This document shows positions 5,544 through 10,236 of a DNA stretch of 10,236 bases, piece after piece. The translations under genes and the position numbers were made by a program. How positions within the stretch are numbered: the stretch's first letter is position 1; each line of letters opens with the position of its first letter. Where the stretch lies: contig SVDR01000074.1 in NCBI GenBank assembly GCA_015057755.1, positions 1-10,236 of the forward strand, in the 5' to 3' direction. This stretch comes from Lachnoclostridium sp. Lineage in GTDB: Bacteria; Bacillota_A; Clostridia; Lachnospirales; Lachnospiraceae. The notes below the pieces were generated by a model. The model saw nothing but the letters and a program-made list of their open reading frames with translations, was not told where the DNA came from and searched no databases.

Positions 5544-6011
5544 TTAGCGTTCCTTACACACATCAATCCAATTCGTGCTTCCGGAAAAATGCTCCAACTC
5601 CGGAAGAGTCAGGCGTACGGCGCTGTTTCCGCTGCCGGCTGCCGGATAAACGATGTCGAAGCGTTTGAGGGATTCGTCCAGATATACATCGATTCCGTCT
5701 TTGATCACGAATGGGCAGACGCCGCCCGGAGCATGTCCGATCAGTTCCTCTACGATGGCGCCAGGAATCATTTTGGCTTTTGTGTGGAACAATTCTTTAT
5801 ATTTCTTATTGTCCACCTTCACATCACCTGCAGTCAGGATTAAGATTGGCTGTTCTCCAACAAGGAAAGAAAGTGTTTTTGCAATACGAGCCGGTTCACA
5901 ACCAACCGCTTCAGCAGCAAGTTCGACGGTTGCGCTGGAGTGCTCCAGCCAGAGTACTTTATCGCCTGCTCCCTGAGATTCAAAAAATTGTTTTACTTTA
6001 TCAAATGACAT
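5544..6011 (-). CDS. YbaK/EbsC-family aminoacyl-tRNA deacylase
   Basis: A 155-aa cytoplasmic protein of the YbaK/ProX editing family, which hydrolyses mischarged tRNAs in trans; the best-known member clears Cys-tRNA(Pro). Normal full length. The conserved catalytic-site lysine is K45 in AKTLSF (44-49), and the family loop appears as GHAPGGVCPF (92-101), followed by a conserved DVYLDESLKRF stretch (108-118). The start is ATG 6011 because GAGGTG (6018-6023) lies exactly 6 nt upstream; the in-frame GTG at 6020 overlaps that ribosome-binding site. It is monocistronic, with its own strong promoter, divergent from dpaL. The tRNA substrate cannot be read from sequence: the GGVCPF variant differs from the GGxSP form usual in YbaK, so a related specificity is possible. 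Its 3' end lies beside palindromic element B. Confidence 0.88.
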   Translation of the reverse strand: MSFDKVKQFFESQGAGDKVLWLEHSSATVELAAEAVGCEPARIAKTLSFLVGEQPILILTAGDVKVDNKKYKELFHTKAKMIPGAIVEELIGHAPGGVCPFVIKDGIDVYLDESLKRFDIVYPAAGSGNSAVRLTLPELEHFSGSTNWIDVCKER

Positions 6012-6030
6012 AACGATCACCTCGGTTTCT

Positions 6031-6052
6031 GAACCTGTGCATAATCAGGTTC
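6031..6052 (-). other. Leader hairpin in the deacylase 5' UTR
   Basis: GAACCTG (6031-6037) and CAGGTTC (6046-6052) form a perfect 7-bp stem with an 8-nt loop. It lies inside the predicted transcript just upstream of the ribosome-binding site. It has no T-run, so it is not a terminator. A role in translation or as a protein-binding site is possible but unproven. Confidence 0.45.
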
Positions 6053-6062
6053 GCTTTCTGTA

Positions 6063-6091
6063 AGTATACGCGCGAAAAAAGAGGAAGTCAA
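6063..6091 (-). promoter_or_regulatory. Promoter of the deacylase gene
   Basis: On the minus strand, TTGACT (6086-6091), a 17-nt spacer, then TATACT (6063-6068): five of six matches in both boxes. The predicted 5' UTR is about 45 nt and includes the 6031-6052 hairpin. Confidence 0.82.
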
Positions 6092-6104
6092 TGGAAAGAC
6101 AGAG

Positions 6105-6133
6105 TGGAAAACTCCTTTGTATTCTTTTATAAT
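6105..6133 (+). promoter_or_regulatory. Promoter of dpaL
   Basis: TGGAAA (6105-6110), 17 nt, then a perfect TATAAT (6128-6133). It lies back to back with the deacylase promoter; the two -35 boxes are 13 bp apart, so simultaneous polymerase binding could interfere. The predicted start near 6140 leaves about 30 nt before the ATG. Confidence 0.7.
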
Positions 6134-6170
6134 AGAAGAAAGGGCTATAAATGGAATGGGAGGGGTTGGC

Positions 6171-7385
6171 ATGAAACAGATAGAATATGATTATTTGAAG
6201 GCAGTGATCGGTCGGATTGGCAGCGGAAAGGAACACCAATTTGGACAATTTGAGGCTAAAAAGGCCCATAAGTTCCATAAGAGTTTTCCGGAGTATGAAG
6301 CGACACCGCTGGTTTCGTTAGAAACATTAGCAAAAGAACTGGATGTGTCGGGTATTTATGTGAAAGACGAGAGTCATCGTTTTGGCCTCAATGCATTTAA
6401 AGGGCTTGGAGGAAGTTACTGTATTGGAAATTATGTGGCGAAAAAGCTGGGAATGGATATTACGGATCTGACTTATGAATATCTGACGAGCCCGGAAGTG
6501 AAGGAGAAATTGGGCACGATCACGTTCATTACAGCAACTGACGGAAACCATGGACGCGGAATCGCCTGGACAGCGAACCGTCTTGGGCAGGGCTGTGTGG
6601 TTTTGATGCCAAAAGGCAGTGCAAGGGAACGTCTGGAAAATATTCGTGCGCTTGGTGCAGAATCCTGGATCACAGACGTCAATTATGATGATACGGTTCG
6701 CATGGCAAAGGCATTGGCGGACGAAAATGGCTGGGTTCTGGTGCAGGATACAGCCTGGGAAGGTTACGAGGAAATCCCAACCTGGATCATGCAGGGATAT
6801 ACTACCATGGGATGCGAGATTGCTGAGCAGTTGAAGGGAGAGCGACCGACTCACATTTTCCTGCAGGCAGGTGTAGGAGCCATGGCGGGAGCTATGACCG
6901 GATTTTTTGCAGACTTTTTTGATGAAAATGATGGAATCGGACCGAGGATTGTGATCGTGGAGCCGGATAAAGCAGACTGCATTTATCGGACTGCGGCAGC
7001 GAATGACGGACAGCTCCACATCGTAGATGGTGATCTGGATTCTATCATGGCAGGGTTATGCTGCGGAGAACCGTGCACAATTGGCTGGGAGGTACTGAAG
7101 TCGAGAGCAGATGCATTTGTCTCCATGTCGGACCAATACGCAGCTCGCGGAATGCGTATTCTCGGAAATCCGGCAGGAAATGATCCGCGCGTGATTTCCG
7201 GAGAGAGCGGAGCTGCCACATTGGGATTTTTGGCCTCCGTGCTGATGGATGCGGATTTAAAAGATTTGAGGGAAGCGCTGGGATTGAACGAACAGTCCAA
7301 AATTCTATGCATTTCCACAGAAGGAGCCACGGATGTGAAGGGGTATCGGAAGATTGTGTGGGATGGAGCATATACAAATCAATGA
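6171..7385 (+). CDS. dpaL: Diaminopropionate ammonia-lyase
   Basis: A 404-aa fold-type II PLP enzyme matching DpaL (YgeX, 398 aa in E. coli), which converts 2,3-diaminopropionate to pyruvate and two ammonia. FGLNAFKGLGGS (71-82) holds the PLP lysine at K77, the same number as in the E. coli enzyme, which supports the chosen start. TATDGNHGRG (121-130) carries D124, and VQDTAWEGYEEIP (191-203) carries D193; these correspond to the two catalytic Asp residues of the family with a constant +4 offset. QAGVGAMAGAMTG is the glycine-rich cofactor loop, and STEGATD is near the C-terminus. GGGAGGGG (6158-6165) precedes ATG 6171 by 5 nt. The upstream in-frame TTG at 6117 lies before the -10 box and cannot be used from that promoter. 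Unlike the E. coli ygeX cluster, no carbamoyltransferase-like or purine-catabolism gene is adjacent; it appears monocistronic. Confidence 0.93.
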   Translation: MKQIEYDYLKAVIGRIGSGKEHQFGQFEAKKAHKFHKSFPEYEATPLVSLETLAKELDVSGIYVKDESHRFGLNAFKGLGGSYCIGNYVAKKLGMDITDLTYEYLTSPEVKEKLGTITFITATDGNHGRGIAWTANRLGQGCVVLMPKGSARERLENIRALGAESWITDVNYDDTVRMAKALADENGWVLVQDTAWEGYEEIPTWIMQGYTTMGCEIAEQLKGERPTHIFLQAGVGAMAGAMTGFFADFFDENDGIGPRIVIVEPDKADCIYRTAAANDGQLHIVDGDLDSIMAGLCCGEPCTIGWEVLKSRADAFVSMSDQYAARGMRILGNPAGNDPRVISGESGAATLGFLASVLMDADLKDLREALGLNEQSKILCISTEGATDVKGYRKIVWDGAYTNQ

Positions 7386-7394
7386 GGGATTCTC

Positions 7395-7423
7395 TTGCAA
7401 TCAAATGGCAGATTTTGTATAAT
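7395..7423 (+). promoter_or_regulatory. Promoter of the MATE-acyltransferase pair
   Basis: TTGCAA (7395-7400), 17 nt, then a perfect TATAAT (7418-7423). It starts only 10 bp after the dpaL stop codon, and I see no terminator in between, so read-through from dpaL is also possible. A 7-bp hairpin with a TCAT loop (7432-7449) lies at the predicted transcript start. Confidence 0.8.
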
Positions 7424-7483
7424 TTAAATGAGTTTGCGTCATCGCAGACAAGGAAACACTGCATGAAAACATAGGAGAAAAAC

Positions 7484-8854
7484 ATGAGTGAGAAAAAATT
7501 AGCAAAAGATTTTACCAAGGGAAGCATTCCGAAGCAGATGTTCTGGTTCATGCTTCCGTTTATGGCCTCCAACGGTCTGCAGGTATTGTACAGTACTGTG
7601 GATATGGTTATTGTTGGTCGTTATGTCGGAACGGCCGGAATTTCAGCCGTTTCCCAGAGCAGTCTGATCCTGAACTTCGCAACGATGGTGTGTCTGGGAT
7701 TTGCAAATGCGGGACAGATTCTTGTTTCTCAGGCTCTTGGTGCGGGAAAGAAGAGAGAAGTCAATGACATTATCGGAACATTGTTTACGGTAATTCTCAG
7801 CATGGGTCTTGTCTTTTCGGCAATTGTACTGCTGTTCCTGAGACCGATCCAGGAGATCATGAATATTCCGATGGAATCCTTGGATTATTCGGCAGACTAT
7901 ATGATCATCTGTGGTGCAGGTTTGGTATTTACCGCCGGATATAACATGGTATCTGCGGTTCTGCGTGGAATGGGTGATTCCAAACGTCCGTTTATCTTTA
8001 TTTGTCTTGCATCGGTAATCAATCTGGTGCTGGATATTCTGTTTACAGGCTACATGGGTATGGAAGTAGCCGGTGCAGCATGGGCGACGATCATTGGTCA
8101 GGCCGTATCCTTCGTATTCTCTCTTTGCTATTTATATAAGAATAAAGAGGCGTTTGGATTTGACTTTAAGTGGAGCAGTTATTATCCTAAGAAGAAGTAT
8201 GTAAGTTTGATCGCCAGCCTTGGAACTCCGATGGCGCTCCAGTCCGGCTGTATCAATATTTCTATGCTGTATGTGAATTCCATGATCAACAGCATTGGTG
8301 TAGTAGCTTCCGCAACCTTCGGTGTCGGATGTAAGATCGACGATATCATCAATAAGATTGCTCAGGGTATCCAGATGGCAGCGCTGCCGATGATCAGCCA
8401 GAATATTGCGGCAGGTGAGATCCAACGAAGCAAACAGGTCGTTCACTCTGCATGGATCTTTGCTTCCGTCTTCACGATAACCTGTATGATCCTTTATATC
8501 GTATTTGGTAAGCAGATGTTTATGCTGTTCTCCGATGACCCGGCAGTTCATGCGTTATCCGGAACTTTCATTTCCGCAATCCTCTGGATGTTCCCGGCAT
8601 TTATTATCATGCGTGGAACTTTTGCATTCATTCAGGGTATCGGAAATGCGAAGCTTGGCTTTGTTCTTTCCTTACTGGACGGTGTGATCCTTCGAATCGG
8701 TCTCAGCTGGCTGCTTGGTATTGTTCTTGATTTTGGTTTCTACGGCTTTGTTCTTGGTTACGGTCTTGCACCGTACGGCTGTGCGATTCCGGGACTTATC
8801 TACTTCCTGTCCGGAAAATGGGAAAAGAGAAAGACTCTGGCAGAGCAGCTGTAA
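7484..8854 (+). CDS. MATE-family efflux transporter
   Basis: A 456-aa inner-membrane exporter of the multidrug and toxic compound extrusion family, usual length and twelve hydrophobic segments. The N-terminus shows the family pattern: a short charged leader, then a first helix ending in QVLYSTVDMVIVGRYVG (27-43). It continues with the SQ-rich second helix and QILVSQALGAGKKREV (84-99). The conserved loop LRGMGDSKRPF and the following NLVLDILFTGYMG helix mark the end of the first six-helix lobe, and the second lobe begins around the YVSLIASLGTPMALQSG segment. Such proteins export cationic drugs, dyes or metabolites using Na+ or H+; the substrate here is unknown. AGGAG (7473-7477) lies 6 nt before the ATG. 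The acyltransferase gene starts 37 bp after its stop, with no terminator visible between, so they are probably co-transcribed. Confidence 0.93.
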   Translation: MSEKKLAKDFTKGSIPKQMFWFMLPFMASNGLQVLYSTVDMVIVGRYVGTAGISAVSQSSLILNFATMVCLGFANAGQILVSQALGAGKKREVNDIIGTLFTVILSMGLVFSAIVLLFLRPIQEIMNIPMESLDYSADYMIICGAGLVFTAGYNMVSAVLRGMGDSKRPFIFICLASVINLVLDILFTGYMGMEVAGAAWATIIGQAVSFVFSLCYLYKNKEAFGFDFKWSSYYPKKKYVSLIASLGTPMALQSGCINISMLYVNSMINSIGVVASATFGVGCKIDDIINKIAQGIQMAALPMISQNIAAGEIQRSKQVVHSAWIFASVFTITCMILYIVFGKQMFMLFSDDPAVHALSGTFISAILWMFPAFIIMRGTFAFIQGIGNAKLGFVLSLLDGVILRIGLSWLLGIVLDFGFYGFVLGYGLAPYGCAIPGLIYFLSGKWEKRKTLAEQL

Positions 8855-8891
8855 CAGAGTTTGAGAAAATGAATACAATGGGAGATATTCC

Positions 8892-9965
8892 ATGGAAAAT
8901 AAACGATTCCGCAACCAGATTTCATGGCTGATGTTTATCTTCAGCATTCTGGTTATCTGGGTACATTCTTATAATGTAGAATTGTTCGCGGGCACCCAGT
9001 GGGGACCCGCCTGGGATCGTGCGGCTCAAATTGAGACATTCTGGTCCGTGGGTGTTGGGCAGATTGCGGTTCCGGGCTTTTTCATGCTGTCTTCCTATTT
9101 GTTTTTCCGAAATTTCGAACTGAAGAAGCTGGCAGAAAAATGGAAGAGCCGTTTTTTTAGTGTGGTTGTTCCGTATACGGTTTGGAATTTCTTGTATTAT
9201 CTCGGTTATGTGACTGCGACAAGGCTTCCGCTGGTGGAGCGTGTCGTTGGCAAAGAAACGATTCCATTTAATATAGAAGAGATGGCAAATGCGATCCTGC
9301 ATTACAGCTACGCGCCTATCTTCTGGTATCTGTTTCAGCTGATCCTGCTGCTGATCCTGGCACCGGTCATCTATGCGCTGATAAAACAAAAAGTGATCGG
9401 AATGTGCTATCTGGCAGCATTGGTTACGGCCCTGTATCAAGGATTCGGAGTCGGATACCTGAATACGGATGCACTGTTTTATTTTTCACTGGCAGCATAC
9501 GCAGCCGTTCATCTGAGAACCTGGCTGGAATCAAAGGGAACCAGAGACCGGGTTATGGCAGGTGTCACTTTGCTGATCCCGGCGGTCTACAGTTATGGAA
9601 TGATGAAAACTCCGGGAGCTTGCGTGCTCTGGACGATCACTTATCGGACACTGGTTCCGGTCAGCCTGTTTCTGATGACTTCCGCGGCAGAACTTCCGCA
9701 GACCAAACCGTGGATGAGACAAAGTCTGTTTCTGTATGCGGTTCATTTTATCATTGTCCGTTTTGTAAATAAAGGAACAGCGATCCTTCTTGCGAAGGCA
9801 GTTGATATGGAAATGCTCCCGCAGACATTTTTGTCAGGGGCAGCACTCGGAATTTATTTTACAATCCCTGTGCTTGTTCTGATCGTCTCTTATCTTCTGG
9901 CACGATTCCTGTCCAGATGGCTGCCGTTTGTCTGGCGAGTGCTGTCCGGAGGAAGAAACCTTTAA
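8892..9965 (+). CDS. Acyltransferase-3 family membrane protein
   Basis: A 357-aa polytopic protein of the acyltransferase-3 family (OafA/WecH-like), which transfers acetyl or other acyl groups to sugars, peptidoglycan or surface polymers. It shows about ten hydrophobic segments. The first helix contains the conserved His (VIWVHS, H25 at 21-26). VPGFFMLSSYLFFRNF (60-75) and the basic-loop-plus-helix SRFFSVVVPYTVWNFLYY (86-103) are the typical early family landmarks. The more usual R-x10-H pattern is represented loosely by the RNQISWLMF stretch before the His. GGGAG (8880-8884) is 7 nt before the ATG. Linkage to a MATE exporter suggests the pair modifies or exports the same class of compound, or simply shares expression; neither is shown. 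The acceptor is unknown. A small weak hairpin (CTTGT/ACAAG, 9971-9984) follows without a T-tract, so the 3' end is not clearly terminated before the rpmE promoter. Confidence 0.85.
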   Translation: MENKRFRNQISWLMFIFSILVIWVHSYNVELFAGTQWGPAWDRAAQIETFWSVGVGQIAVPGFFMLSSYLFFRNFELKKLAEKWKSRFFSVVVPYTVWNFLYYLGYVTATRLPLVERVVGKETIPFNIEEMANAILHYSYAPIFWYLFQLILLLILAPVIYALIKQKVIGMCYLAALVTALYQGFGVGYLNTDALFYFSLAAYAAVHLRTWLESKGTRDRVMAGVTLLIPAVYSYGMMKTPGACVLWTITYRTLVPVSLFLMTSAAELPQTKPWMRQSLFLYAVHFIIVRFVNKGTAILLAKAVDMEMLPQTFLSGAALGIYFTIPVLVLIVSYLLARFLSRWLPFVWRVLSGGRNL

Positions 9966-9993
9966 AAAACCTTGTAAGTACAAGAAAAAATAC

Positions 9994-10022
9994 TTGCAAT
10001 CAAAAATATTCTATGCTATACT
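9994..10022 (+). promoter_or_regulatory. Strong extended -10 promoter of rpmE
   Basis: TTGCAA (9994-9999), 17 nt, then TATACT (10017-10022) with an upstream TGC forming an extended -10. Boxes, spacing and AT-rich spacer all fit a highly expressed ribosomal-protein gene. Predicted start near 10029. Confidence 0.87.
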
Positions 10023-10028
10023 GACTAA

Positions 10029-10112
10029 GCTGTTTATATGAGAGCATATAAAACAGGAGAATAGAAGGCGTGACTGTCAGTCATGTACTAAAATAATAGT
10101 GAGGTAAACATC
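10029..10112 (+). ncRNA. Structured rpmE leader, possible L31 autoregulatory element
   Basis: The ~84-nt leader begins with a hairpin right at the predicted start: CTGTTTATATG (10030-10040) pairs with CATATAAAACAG (10045-10056) around an AGAG tetraloop with one bulged A. A second stem, TGAC/GTCA extended by wobble pairs (10068-10086), follows. A short ACTA/TAGT pair (10087-10100) lies directly against the ribosome-binding site GAGG (10101-10104). L31 leaders are a described class of ribosomal-protein leader RNAs in several phyla; I could not compare this one with a covariance model. Confidence 0.5.
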
Positions 10113-10236
10113 ATGAGAGAGGGAATCCACCCAAATTACTATCAGGCTAAAGTTGTTTGCAACTGCGGTAATGAATTTGTAACTGGTTCTACTAAGAAAG
10201 ACATTCACGTAGAAATCTGTTCCAAATGCCATTCAT
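10113..10236 (+). CDS. rpmE: 50S ribosomal protein L31, partial (zinc form)
   Basis: The first 41 codons of bL31; the window ends inside the gene. The start [12 protein letters not shown] is characteristic. Four cysteines, C16 and C18 in VCNCGN and C36 and C39 in CSKCH, are the zinc ligands of the C+ form, so this is the zinc-requiring RpmE rather than the zinc-free paralogue used under zinc starvation. GAGGT (10101-10105) precedes the ATG at 10113 by 7 nt. It is a component of the large subunit at the intersubunit bridge. Expected full length is about 66-70 residues. Confidence 0.96.
   Translation, partial: MREGIHPNYYQAKVVCNCGNEFVTGSTKKDIHVEICSKCHS

Noticed and set aside
6012..6020. GTG start for the deacylase gene
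   Set aside because: The GTG is part of the GAGGTG ribosome-binding site serving the ATG at 6011.
6117..6170. TTG start extending dpaL by 18 residues
   Set aside because: It lies upstream of the -10 box at 6128-6133 and has no ribosome-binding site. ATG 6171 has one, and it places the PLP lysine at position 77 as in the known enzyme.

Overview
The window looks like chromosomal DNA from a gut-type Clostridia, most likely Lachnospiraceae. This is an inference from the AT-leaning intergenic DNA, strong Shine-Dalgarno sites, housekeeping promoters close to TTGACA-17-TATAAT, and the gene content. I could not search a database. Nothing marks it as phage or plasmid.

Layout. Positions 1-394 hold a terminator region and the promoter of a ROK-family sugar kinase (395-1381, +). 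A terminator at 1398-1432 separates this gene from a convergent AEC-family carrier (1443-2384, -). The carrier is divergent from a threonine ammonia-lyase (2561-3526, +). The ~176 bp between them carries a good promoter whose -35 box is overlapped by a perfect 8-bp inverted repeat, a likely operator. The lyase is followed on the same strand by two tandem, diverged copies of a YczE/YyaS-type membrane protein (3580-4269 and 4311-4997), probably one transcript.

The gap 4998-5543 lies between convergent genes. It holds two ~237-bp, nearly full-length palindromic elements in opposite orientation (5000-5237 and 5292-5527). They share arm sequences, a 13-nt apical loop and the order of helices, while several helices differ in sequence yet still pair in both copies. 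This is the most unusual structure in the window.

Beyond it lie a YbaK/EbsC-type aminoacyl-tRNA deacylase (5544-6011, -), a divergent diaminopropionate ammonia-lyase (6171-7385, +), a MATE exporter (7484-8854, +) probably co-transcribed with an acyltransferase-3 membrane protein (8892-9965, +), and the first 41 codons of rpmE (10113 onward, +) behind a hairpin-rich leader.

Functional theme. Two fold-type II PLP ammonia-lyases, making 2-oxobutyrate from threonine and pyruvate from 2,3-diaminopropionate, sit within 4 kb with a carboxylate/amino-acid-type carrier and two uncharacterised membrane proteins. This suggests amino-acid catabolism plus transport, but the transport substrates are not visible from sequence.
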